64,000 bases of DNA from Tenacibaculum ovolyticum DSM 18103 (GTDB taxonomy: Bacteria; Bacteroidota; Bacteroidia; Flavobacteriales; Flavobacteriaceae): assembly GCF_000430545.1 (NCBI RefSeq), contig NZ_AUMF01000015.1:1-64000 (forward strand), given 5' to 3'. Shown here piece by piece: positions 53,285-61,466 of the stretch. How positions within the stretch are numbered: position 1 is the stretch's first letter; each line of letters opens with the position of its first letter. The position numbers and the translations under genes are program-made. The notes below the pieces were generated by a model that saw only the letters and a program-made list of their open reading frames with translations, made no database searches and was not told the origin of the DNA.

Positions 53285-54553
53285 TTATTCCATCTTTTCA
53301 TGCTCTTCTAAATCTTTCGTTAAATCTAACTTTCGTAGTGTTGGGTTAATTATTCCTGTGCTTATAACTGTTAACAAAGTCATCGTACCACCAAAAACAA
53401 CGGCAGTTACTGTTCCCATTAATTTTGCGGTTATTCCACTTTCAAAAGCACCCAATTCGTTAGAAGAACCTACAAACATAGAGTTTACTGAAGCTACTCT
53501 ACCTCGCATATGATCAGGAGTTTTTAATTGTAAAATTGTTTGACGTATTACCATTGAAACACCATCGGTTACACCACTAAAAAATAAAGCTACAATTGAT
53601 ATCCAAAATATAGAAGACAAACCAAACACGATAATACAAGTTCCAAAGCCAAAAATAGCCATTAGAAGCTTCATTCCTGCGTTTCTACTAATTGGTATGT
53701 ATGCTGTAATTAACATAGTTAAAAAAGCTCCTATAGCAGGTGCAGCGCGCAAAGCACCAAACCCTTCTGGTCCTACTTTTAAAATATCTTGTGCATATAT
53801 AGGTAATAGAGCTACAGCTCCTCCAAAAAGGACTGAAATCATATCTAAAGTAATCGCTCCTAAAATAGCTTTTGTTTTAAATACAAAACGAACCCCTTCT
53901 TTTAAACTCTTCATTACTGGTTCACCAATTTTTGGATTTAAAATAGGTTTTTTCTTTATAAAAAATATCATTAAAAATGAAAATAGAACCAAGCCAAAAA
54001 CAATACAAAGTGACCAATGAACTCCTATCCAAGAAATAGTAAACCCTGCAAAAGCAGGCCCTAAAACTGAAGCCATTTGCCAAGTAGAACTACTCCAGGT
54101 TGCTGCATTTGGATATAATTTTTTTGGAACTATTAACGCTATTAATGAAAATATAGTTGGTCCAAAGAAAGAACGCAAAAAACCTCCAAAAAATACAAGT
54201 CCGTAAATAGCATATAAAACTGTATTTATTTCCCAACCTTCAATAAAACTAGGTAATGTTAAAAAAAACAGCCCTAAACTTATTAATGAAAACGCTCCAG
54301 TACATAGTATTAATAAATTTCGTTTTTCTTTTTGATCTACAATATGACCTGCAAAAAGTGCCATAGAAACTGCTGGTATTACTTCCATTAAACCAATAAT
54401 ACCAAGTGAAAGTGGATTTTTAGTAATACTATATACTTGCCATTCTATGATAATAAATTGCATAGACCAACCAAATACCAAAGCAAATCGTACTAGAAGA
54501 AAAATATTAAATTCTTTAATTCTTAGTGAAGCATACGGATCTTTCTTTTCCAT
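53285..54553 (-). CDS. MFS transporter
   Basis: A 422-residue polytopic protein with about 12 transmembrane helices and MFS-type cytoplasmic loops (GHIVDQKEKRNLLI; MRGRVASVNSMFVGSSNELGAFESG). The GSSNELGAFESG segment near helix 11 marks the enterobactin-exporter/EntS-like branch. Substrate not evident. It is downstream of the ACT-like gene by nine bases, on the same strand. Confidence 0.9.
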   Translation of the reverse strand: MEKKDPYASLRIKEFNIFLLVRFALVFGWSMQFIIIEWQVYSITKNPLSLGIIGLMEVIPAVSMALFAGHIVDQKEKRNLLILCTGAFSLISLGLFFLTLPSFIEGWEINTVLYAIYGLVFFGGFLRSFFGPTIFSLIALIVPKKLYPNAATWSSSTWQMASVLGPAFAGFTISWIGVHWSLCIVFGLVLFSFLMIFFIKKKPILNPKIGEPVMKSLKEGVRFVFKTKAILGAITLDMISVLFGGAVALLPIYAQDILKVGPEGFGALRAAPAIGAFLTMLITAYIPISRNAGMKLLMAIFGFGTCIIVFGLSSIFWISIVALFFSGVTDGVSMVIRQTILQLKTPDHMRGRVASVNSMFVGSSNELGAFESGITAKLMGTVTAVVFGGTMTLLTVISTGIINPTLRKLDLTKDLEEHEKME

Positions 54554-54562
54554 TATTTACTG

Positions 54563-55222
54563 CTAATTCAATTTTAAATCCATTAAAATGGCAAAGGTTT
54601 CGTTTACATCTTCTTCTTTAACAACAATTGTCATTTCATGTGTAGTAGATATTACTTCTTGTACAGCAATGTTTGCCCAAGCAAATTGCTTTAAAATAAA
54701 ATAATACACACCTGATTGCTCTAAGTTGTCTTTAGGAAGCTTAATTGTTATTGATGCTAAGTCACTTACATTATTTATTAATGTTTCTTTCTTAAAAATT
54801 TCTTCAACAAACGGTTGTAAATTTTTACTAGTAACAATATTTGTTTCAAAAATACCTTGAGAAACTGTTAAAAAATAATCATTACTATCTGCAGATTTAC
54901 TTAAAATTTTGGCAATTTCTTTTAATAAAGAAGAGGTATTTTTAAATGTAAAATCACATAAATCTGAACGTACAATTACATCTCCTAAATCGAGCGCTAA
55001 TTTTTTAATATTTTTACGTATTCTTAACTCATTTGCAGGAGACAATCTATTAATTGCCATCATAACTGCACCTACTTTTACTTCTTTTTTAAGTAATTTA
55101 GATACTTCTGGCAATACAATTCTTGCTAAAGAAGATACGTTTATTAATTTTTCATTTAAAGCTTCTTCAATGAAAGGTGTTTTTCTAATGGTAATTTCAA
55201 CAGCTTCTTGAATTGTTTTCAT
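54563..55222 (-). CDS. ACT-like regulatory protein
   Basis: A 219-residue protein with two ACT-like regions (about 80-145 and 155-215; LASITIKLPKDNLEQSGVYYFILKQFAWANIAVQEVIST by key motifs VYYFILKQF, IAVQEVIS). The N-terminal 70 residues are helical (EALNEKLINVSSLARIVLPEVSKLLKK, in parts). Homologues are often called aspartate kinase, but no kinase domain is present. It probably senses amino acids. First gene of a pair with the MFS transporter. Confidence 0.75.
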   Translation of the reverse strand: MKTIQEAVEITIRKTPFIEEALNEKLINVSSLARIVLPEVSKLLKKEVKVGAVMMAINRLSPANELRIRKNIKKLALDLGDVIVRSDLCDFTFKNTSSLLKEIAKILSKSADSNDYFLTVSQGIFETNIVTSKNLQPFVEEIFKKETLINNVSDLASITIKLPKDNLEQSGVYYFILKQFAWANIAVQEVISTTHEMTIVVKEEDVNETFAILMDLKLN

Positions 55223-55239
55223 TTTTGTTTGATTTTAAA

Positions 55240-55247
55240 CAAATTTA
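55240..55247 (-). promoter_or_regulatory. Candidate -7 element
   Basis: On the minus strand TAAATTTG fits TAnnTTTG, about 18 bases upstream of the ACT-like start. No clear -33. Confidence 0.35.
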
Positions 55248-55448
55248 ATAAAAATATAACTAGTAGTAAAATTTTTCTACTTTTTTAAATAAGTATATAT
55301 TTCACAAAAACTATTGTTAATCAAAAAATTAAATTAAATTTGCTACTATTGTATTACAAATACAAAACCTACACAACACAATTTTTAGAAGCAATTGGTG
55401 AGCGGACTTCTTTTTATTAAGAAGGGTTATTTGTACAAATGCAGACAA

Positions 55449-56444
55449 CTAATCTAATCTATTTGTTAACTTTAAAAACTCATCTTTTGCTTCTTTTTTG
55501 CCGTATAATACGTTGTATACAGCTTCAATAATAGGAGTTTTTGCACCGTTCTTTTGATTAATTTCATAAGCACTCTTAGTAGCATAATATCCTTCGGCAA
55601 CCATACTCATTTCCATTTGCGCAGATTTTACAGTATATCCTTTACCTATCATGTTTCCAAACATTCTATTTCTACTAAAAGTTGAATATCCGGTTACTAA
55701 TAAATCTCCTAAATAAGCTGAATTGTTAATATTACGCTTCATTTTATGCACCTTTTTAATAAAACGTTTCATTTCACGAATACCATTACTCATTAATACT
55801 GCTTGAAAATTATCTCCATATCCTAAACCATGAGCGATACCTGCTGCAATTGCATAAATATTTTTTAACATAGCTGCATATTCAGTACCTATAATATCAT
55901 CAGAAATTTTGGTTTTAATATAACGTCCTGCAATATATTCGCTTAATTTTTTTGCTTTTTCTTCATCCTGACAAGCTAATGTTAAATATGACAAGCGTTC
56001 CATTGCTACTTCCTCAGCATGACATGGACCTGTAATTACACCTATATTTTCATACGGTATGTTAAATTTTTCATGAAAATGCTCGCCAACAATTAACCCT
56101 GTTTCAGGTACAATTCCTTTAATTGCCGAAAAAATAATTTTATCTTTTAATGAAGCTGTTAATTTTTCTAATTCGGTATTTACAAAAGCTGAAGGTATTG
56201 CAAAAATAAGTACATCATAATTTTCAACAATATAATTCATATCGTCAGACAAATCTAATTGATCTGGATGTAACTCTGCTGAGCTTAAATAACTAGGGTT
56301 ATGCTTATTACGTTTTATATGTTCTATAGCATATACACTTCGCATATACCAACCAATGTTTTCAAGATTTTCAGATAACATCTTTATAATGGCTGTAGCC
56401 CAGCTTCCTCCTCCTAAAACAGCTATTTTAGTTTGCTTACTCAT
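55449..56444 (-). CDS. gpsA: NAD(P)H-dependent glycerol-3-phosphate dehydrogenase
   Basis: A 331-residue enzyme that makes glycerol-3-phosphate for phospholipid synthesis. The Rossmann motif is VLGGGSWATAI (9-19), followed by FSAIKGIVPETG, TGPCHAEEVA, the catalytic lysine in AAMLKNIYAIAAGIAHGLGYGDN and GDLLVTGYSTFSRNRMFG. It lies divergent to dut. Confidence 0.95.
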   Translation of the reverse strand: MSKQTKIAVLGGGSWATAIIKMLSENLENIGWYMRSVYAIEHIKRNKHNPSYLSSAELHPDQLDLSDDMNYIVENYDVLIFAIPSAFVNTELEKLTASLKDKIIFSAIKGIVPETGLIVGEHFHEKFNIPYENIGVITGPCHAEEVAMERLSYLTLACQDEEKAKKLSEYIAGRYIKTKISDDIIGTEYAAMLKNIYAIAAGIAHGLGYGDNFQAVLMSNGIREMKRFIKKVHKMKRNINNSAYLGDLLVTGYSTFSRNRMFGNMIGKGYTVKSAQMEMSMVAEGYYATKSAYEINQKNGAKTPIIEAVYNVLYGKKEAKDEFLKLTNRLD

Positions 56445-56508
56445 ATTGTTGTTTGTTTAATATGCTAAATTAATAAATCTATACCCTTCTTCTAAAAGTT
56501 AAGCGTAT

Positions 56509-56516
56509 TATATTTG
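56509..56516 (+). promoter_or_regulatory. Candidate -7 element of dut
   Basis: TATATTTG matches TAnnTTTG exactly and lies 22 bases before the dut ATG; this also supports the ATG at 56538 over an in-frame TTG at 56514 that overlaps it. Confidence 0.45.
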
Positions 56517-56537
56517 AATTTTGAAAAACTGAATAAT

Positions 56538-56969
56538 ATGAACGTACAAATAATAAACAAATCAAAACATCAAACTCCTGCATATGAAACACAAGGTTCT
56601 GCAGGAATGGATTTACGTGCTAATATTGAAGAAGCAATTACTTTAAAACCTTTAGAAAGAGCTATTATAAAAACTGGTTTATTCATAGCCTTACCTATTG
56701 GTTTTGAAGCACAAGTAAGACCAAGAAGTGGGTTGGCTGCTAAAAAAGGAGTTACCGTATTAAATGCTCCTGGTACTGTAGATGCTGATTATCGTGGTGA
56801 AATTGGTGTTATTTTGGTAAATTTATCAAATGAAAATTTTGTAGTTAATGATGGTGAACGTATTGCACAATTAGTCATTGCAAAACATGAACGCGTAAAC
56901 TGGCAAGAAGTAACTATTCTTGATGAAACTGAACGTGGTGCAGGCGGTTTTGGTAGTACTGGCGTTTAA
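56538..56969 (+). CDS. dut: dUTP diphosphatase
   Basis: A 143-residue trimeric dUTPase. Five motifs are present: [49 protein letters not shown] and the C-terminal [10 protein letters not shown]. It hydrolyses dUTP to dUMP, keeping uracil out of DNA. Its stop codon overlaps that of the convergent GNAT gene. Confidence 0.96.
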   Translation: MNVQIINKSKHQTPAYETQGSAGMDLRANIEEAITLKPLERAIIKTGLFIALPIGFEAQVRPRSGLAAKKGVTVLNAPGTVDADYRGEIGVILVNLSNENFVVNDGERIAQLVIAKHERVNWQEVTILDETERGAGGFGSTGV

Positions 56970-57505
56970 ATCAACTTTTTATAAAGTTGACTCATTTTTC
57001 TAACTTTATCATGTAATAATTCAAAGTCTAAAAAACAATGTGAATAATATTTAAAGCCTAATTTTTTATAAAATTCGAAAGCTTGTGGCTGCTCATCCAT
57101 CGCATCTAACCAAATAAGTTCATATTGTTTTTTTAAGGCTTCTATTTCTAGCCAATTTATTAATTCTTTACCTATTCCGTTTCCTTGTGTTTTTGAATGC
57201 AAGTAAACTCTATGTAATTTTATACATTTTTTTTCACTAAAACCACTTAATTTTTTATCCCAAAGAATTCTGAAATTACCTATTATTTCATTTTTAAACA
57301 CGACAAAATAATATTTTGCATTTTCTTCTAAAAGCTCTTTAACTATATTTTTTTTTGAATATTGAGTGTTTACATACCAATTTCCATCATCTTTCCAAAA
57401 ATGACTATAAGCAGCTGGATAAACGTCTTCCATTAATTTAAAAAGAACGTTATAATCAGTACTAAGAATTTCTTTTAACTGTATGTTTTCTGATATATCT
57501 ATCAA
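56966..57505 (-). CDS. GNAT family N-acetyltransferase
   Basis: A 179-residue acetyltransferase with the GNAT acetyl-CoA motif [16 protein letters not shown] and the closing [10 protein letters not shown]. The acceptor is not known. It overlaps dut at the 3' end (both stop codons share bases), and the last codons carry a hairpin. Confidence 0.9.
   Translation of the reverse strand: MIDISENIQLKEILSTDYNVLFKLMEDVYPAAYSHFWKDDGNWYVNTQYSKKNIVKELLEENAKYYFVVFKNEIIGNFRILWDKKLSGFSEKKCIKLHRVYLHSKTQGNGIGKELINWLEIEALKKQYELIWLDAMDEQPQAFEFYKKLGFKYYSHCFLDFELLHDKVRKMSQLYKKLI
56971..56990. terminator. Hairpin inside the GNAT 3' end
   Basis: TCAACTTT - TTAT - AAAGTTGA lies two bases after the dut stop codon and within the last codons of the convergent GNAT gene. 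A weak T run follows, so it may be a modest terminator. Confidence 0.45.
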
Positions 57506-57515
57506 TGTTATTTTT

Positions 57516-59204
57516 TTAAATTTCTTTCCCGTTAAAAATAGTCAAAATAACTTTAGTCTTATTAATTTGATTTGATGGAATTGTAAAAATATCATTATCT
57601 AGCACTATAAAATCTGCTAATTTACCAACTTCTAATGAACCTACTTTATCTTCTTGCCTCATAACATATGCACCATTAATTGTATATGCTTTAATTGCTT
57701 CTTCTAATAAAATATTTTGGGGTATTCTTGTTATTGCATTTTGAATTCCTACAAACGGATTTAGTGTACTCACATTCCAATCGCTACTTAAAGTTAATCT
57801 TGCACCTGCATCTTTTAATGATTTTATTGGAACTTGATTCTCTGCTAAATCGCTACCTAATAAATGGTCGTTATCATGCCAATATTGAGGTTGCGTAAAT
57901 TCACCTGTTACTTGAGCATCTGCAGTTACATTTAATTGTTTAAAACGATTCATATCTGTTGATGTAACCATTTCAACATGTGTTAAACGATGTCTTCCTT
58001 TTGATGTTCCGCTTTGTTCAATTGCATTTAAAGATTCTGTAACACCTCTATTACCAATTGCGTGAATATGAAAATCAAATCCAACTGATTCTAATTCTTT
58101 AATATAAGTTGCTATTCTTACTTCTGTAAAATAGTTTAATCCATTATTCGTTGGCTCATTAAAATAATTTTCATGATAATCAGAATGTAATGCCGCTGTT
58201 GTGTTATGTGTAATTCCATCTGAATACAATTTAATTTGATTAATCTTTAATAAGCTATTTTCATCGTTAGAAAACAATGCTTTTAAAGCTGAAATTTGTG
58301 ATACATCATCTGCTGTAGGATACGCCCATAAACCTAGATTAAACCGCGCTGTTAATTTATTATTATCTGCTAAATTTTTCCAAGTTTTATGTTGATCTCT
58401 TTTCCAATAAGTTCTTGCATCAGAAACCGATGTAATTCCATGTTTTGCTAACTCTGGTAATACATATTCAACCATTCCATTATATTCTCCATTACTATCA
58501 TTTAAAGCACTTATTGCTTGTTGAAAAACTACATCGCCCGCATTATCAATTAAAATACCATTTAATTTACCGTTATTTTTCATGATAATTCCTCCTTGAG
58601 GATTTGGTGTGGTTATACTAATCCCTGCTAATTCTAATGCTTTAGAATTTAACCACATAGAGTGTGATGTTTGCTCCATAATAATTACTGGACGGTTTGA
58701 AACGGCTTCATCAATAATTTCTAAAGGATTTCTTTGTGCTTCTAAAAGTGTATTTATTGAGTGACCAAAACCAATAATCCATGCTACATTTGGGTTATCA
58801 TTTGCTGCTTTTTTTATGGTTGTTATATAATTTTCTGCGTTCGTTTCATTTTCTTTTAAAACAAAAGTTGTTGTTGTAGAACCTACTTCCATTGGATGCA
58901 TATGAACATCATGAAAACCAGGCAGTACCACTTTTCCTTTTAAATCTATTTTATCTGCAGCAGCTTCTACTCTTTTATCAGCTTCAATATTTGAGCCTAC
59001 AAAAACAATTTTATTTTTATCAACAATTATTGCTTCAGCCCAAGGCTGTTTATCATTAACTGTAAAAATTTTACCATTGAAGTACATTTTTTGAGTACTC
59101 TTTGTAACTATAGGAATAATAGAGTTAATATCTTCTTTTTTTGTACAAGATTTTGTGGTTAAAATCAAGCTAAATATTAGTGCTAATATTTTCATTTTCT
59201 TCAT
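57516..59204 (-). CDS. YtcJ-like amidohydrolase lipoprotein
   Basis: A 562-residue metal-dependent amidohydrolase with a lipoprotein signal (Cys20, LTTKSCTKKE). Metal-binding HxH is in PGFHDVHMHPM, further ligands lie around HIHAIGN and HVEM, and the C-terminal strand segment VGSLEVGKLADFIVLDNDIF is characteristic. It belongs to the YtcJ/exoenzyme-regulatory group that hydrolyses N-substituted amides. It lies 10 bases after the GNAT gene start on the same strand. Confidence 0.88.
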   Translation of the reverse strand: MKKMKILALIFSLILTTKSCTKKEDINSIIPIVTKSTQKMYFNGKIFTVNDKQPWAEAIIVDKNKIVFVGSNIEADKRVEAAADKIDLKGKVVLPGFHDVHMHPMEVGSTTTTFVLKENETNAENYITTIKKAANDNPNVAWIIGFGHSINTLLEAQRNPLEIIDEAVSNRPVIIMEQTSHSMWLNSKALELAGISITTPNPQGGIIMKNNGKLNGILIDNAGDVVFQQAISALNDSNGEYNGMVEYVLPELAKHGITSVSDARTYWKRDQHKTWKNLADNNKLTARFNLGLWAYPTADDVSQISALKALFSNDENSLLKINQIKLYSDGITHNTTAALHSDYHENYFNEPTNNGLNYFTEVRIATYIKELESVGFDFHIHAIGNRGVTESLNAIEQSGTSKGRHRLTHVEMVTSTDMNRFKQLNVTADAQVTGEFTQPQYWHDNDHLLGSDLAENQVPIKSLKDAGARLTLSSDWNVSTLNPFVGIQNAITRIPQNILLEEAIKAYTINGAYVMRQEDKVGSLEVGKLADFIVLDNDIFTIPSNQINKTKVILTIFNGKEI

Positions 59205-59224
59205 TTTAGTGTCAATTTTTTAAA

Positions 59225-60085
59225 TCAACCTTTTAAAGGTACATAAATTTCTGTTTCGTATTCATTTTCGTCATTTGTATGACTTTCATGTTTTATATAA
59301 AACTCTAAAAAAGGTTTTTCAGAAACCTCTTTTCCTGAAGTAAAAATCCAATTACTAAATATTTTATCATAAGTTTTACTAATAGATTTATAATTACCTA
59401 TGTGTGTAAAAACAGCGTATTTTTGACTTGGGATTATTTTTGTTTTAAACTTTTTACTTGGTATTTTAATAACTTCGTCTATTATAATACAAGCATCATA
59501 ATTATAGCTTATTTTTTCAGAAATAATAGGTTCATCCCAAATTATACCAAAAGAAGTCGCTTCATCTATGTTAATATTTACAGCCTCAGATTCAACTAAT
59601 AAACGGTTCCATATTTCATTAATTTGATTATTATAATAATCTCCTTTATAAGTTTTATATAATACTTTTTGAGGTTTTAGTTCAGTAATTCTATTTTCAA
59701 AAAAAGGTATAATTGTATGTTGTTTACTATTCTTTTTTTGCAATGTTTCTTCTTTTTTATTTCTGTAAATAGCAGGTGAAATACCATAATGTTTTTTAAA
59801 TGCTTTACTAAAAGATTGTACATCAGAATAGCCTACTTTATCGGCAATCTGTTTAATTTCATCTTTAGTAAATAATAACATTTTTGCACTATTTTCTACT
59901 TTTACTCTTGTTACATAAGCACCTATAGTTTCTGCATAGTTTGCTTTAAAAACACGTTGTAAATTTCTGTATGAAAAATTAGATAGCTCTTCTAAATCTT
60001 CTATTAAAATTTTTTGATTGTATTTGGTTCTTAAATAGGAAACTACTTGTTGTAAACGGTTTATATAATGTTCTTTTGTTTCCAT
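59225..60085 (-). CDS. AraC family regulator with effector-binding domain
   Basis: A 286-residue activator with an N-terminal AraC-type helix-turn-helix pair (about 10-108; DLEELSNFSYRNLQRVFKANY; IADKVGYSDVQSFSKAFKKHYGISPAIYR) and a C-terminal GyrI-like effector-binding domain (~130-286; KVLYKTYKGDYY, YAVFTHIGNY). It lies upstream of the amidohydrolase on the same strand and probably controls it. A TATATTTG element lies just before it. Confidence 0.92.
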   Translation of the reverse strand: METKEHYINRLQQVVSYLRTKYNQKILIEDLEELSNFSYRNLQRVFKANYAETIGAYVTRVKVENSAKMLLFTKDEIKQIADKVGYSDVQSFSKAFKKHYGISPAIYRNKKEETLQKKNSKQHTIIPFFENRITELKPQKVLYKTYKGDYYNNQINEIWNRLLVESEAVNINIDEATSFGIIWDEPIISEKISYNYDACIIIDEVIKIPSKKFKTKIIPSQKYAVFTHIGNYKSISKTYDKIFSNWIFTSGKEVSEKPFLEFYIKHESHTNDENEYETEIYVPLKG

Positions 60086-60089
60086 ACAA

Positions 60090-60097
60090 CAAATATA
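60090..60097 (-). promoter_or_regulatory. Candidate -7 element
   Basis: On the minus strand TATATTTG matches TAnnTTTG exactly, just upstream of the AraC-type gene. No -33 TTG at the usual distance. Confidence 0.35.
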
Positions 60098-60147
60098 AAA
60101 TGAAGTTTGTAAGTAGTATTTGTCTCAAATTGACAAAATAGATTAAA

Positions 60148-60176
60148 AAAAACCTATCATTTTTCAACAGGTTTTT
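60148..60176 (-). terminator. Terminator of the acyltransferase gene
   Basis: AAAAACCT and AGGTTTTT pair around a 13-base loop; on the minus strand a T run follows. It begins four bases past the stop codon. Confidence 0.7.
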
Positions 60177-60179
60177 ATT

Positions 60180-61268
60180 TTAAACTTTAATAAAAATTTT
60201 CTTTTTAAACATTAAATATCCTAAACTTACGTAAAATATAACTACTGTTAAACCATATAATAAAGAAGAAAATTTGTCAGATAAAAAGGAATGTACAAAA
60301 ATATTTTTGTACACATAATTATGTAAGTTAGTGTCTCCTATTTTTGTTAAATACATTATTATTGATGTAAGACTAGATAAAAAATAAATAGTAATTGCAT
60401 TCATACCAACGTATTTAAAAATATTTCCAAATTGAAATTTTTTAATATCCTTTAAATAATAGATTATTGCTAATATTAAAGTTGCCCAACCACTTGTTGC
60501 TAATACAAAACTACTACTCCAAATAGCTTTATTTATAGGAAACCAAACATTTAAAGTATAACCTAAAGCTAATAATATAATTGCTGCTAAAAAAAGTTGC
60601 TTAATTGTTTTAAGTTCATCTAATAATTTACCAATTAATATACCAGACAAACAAGTAACTAAAGATGGTAATGTGCTAAATAAACCTTCTGGATCATAAT
60701 CTGGTTTCCACATATGTTTTCCTAAAATATTTAAATCTATATAATTTGACCAGTTATTTGGTGCTCTATTAAAAGTTGGCAATGTACCGTCTGAGAATGG
60801 AAGAAAACCTAAAATTAATGCATAACTAATTAATATTGTAGCACTAATTGCTAAAATAGTTTTCCAATTATAATTAAGATATAAAATTGATGCTATAAAA
60901 AATACAATTCCTATTCTTTGTAAAACTCCTGTAATTCTAAGAGTTTCAAATTCTCTTATAAAAGGAAAATATGGTAAGAAAGTATTTAAAAACAAACCTA
61001 ATCCTATTAATTTTAAACTTCGTACTGCTATTTTTTTATAAATAATTATTCCCTTTTCCTTATTTTTATATGCAAAATATATTGAGATACCTACTATAAA
61101 TAAAAAGAAAGGAAATACTAAATCTGTAGGTGTTAATCCATGCCATTCGGCATGTAACAAAGGTGTATAAACAGAGTTCCATGTACCAGGAGTATTTACC
61201 AAAATCATAGCAACAATGGTAAACCCTCTTAATAAATCTACAGATTCAATTCTTTTTTTTTTAATCAT
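60180..61268 (-). CDS. Heparan-alpha-glucosaminide N-acetyltransferase-like membrane protein
   Basis: A 362-residue polytopic protein with about ten transmembrane helices. It begins with the family pattern RIESVDLLRGFTIVAMILVN and LLHAEWHGLTPTDLVFPFFLFIVG, where H40-W42-H43 lie near the putative transfer site, typical of the DUF5009/HGSNAT group that moves acetyl groups across a membrane onto sugars. It stands alone between two terminators. Confidence 0.88.
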   Translation of the reverse strand: MIKKKRIESVDLLRGFTIVAMILVNTPGTWNSVYTPLLHAEWHGLTPTDLVFPFFLFIVGISIYFAYKNKEKGIIIYKKIAVRSLKLIGLGLFLNTFLPYFPFIREFETLRITGVLQRIGIVFFIASILYLNYNWKTILAISATILISYALILGFLPFSDGTLPTFNRAPNNWSNYIDLNILGKHMWKPDYDPEGLFSTLPSLVTCLSGILIGKLLDELKTIKQLFLAAIILLALGYTLNVWFPINKAIWSSSFVLATSGWATLILAIIYYLKDIKKFQFGNIFKYVGMNAITIYFLSSLTSIIMYLTKIGDTNLHNYVYKNIFVHSFLSDKFSSLLYGLTVVIFYVSLGYLMFKKKIFIKV

Positions 61269-61416
61269 AATTAACTTTAATTAAACCTTTCTATTTGTTA
61301 AGCATATATAATTTAGAAGGTTTAGTAAAAGTATCAAAAAAAATTATTCTTTTATATAATTGAAGTTCAGTAATTAAAATATGCTATCACAACACTTTTT
61401 TAAAAAATTATTTTAA

Positions 61417-61448
61417 AAAAAAGCGATTGAAATTTCAACCGCTTTTTT
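61417..61448 (-). terminator. Terminator of the GEVED T9SS gene
   Basis: AAAAAAGCG-a-TTGA and TCAA-c-CGCTTTTTT form a stem with one A-C mismatch and a short loop; on the minus strand a T run follows. It ends 18 bases past the stop codon. Confidence 0.75.
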
Positions 61449-61466
61449 ATAAAATATATTTATACT

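Noticed and set aside
54563..55222. Database-style name aspartate kinase
   Set aside because: The 219 residues contain only ACT-like regions and no kinase domain.
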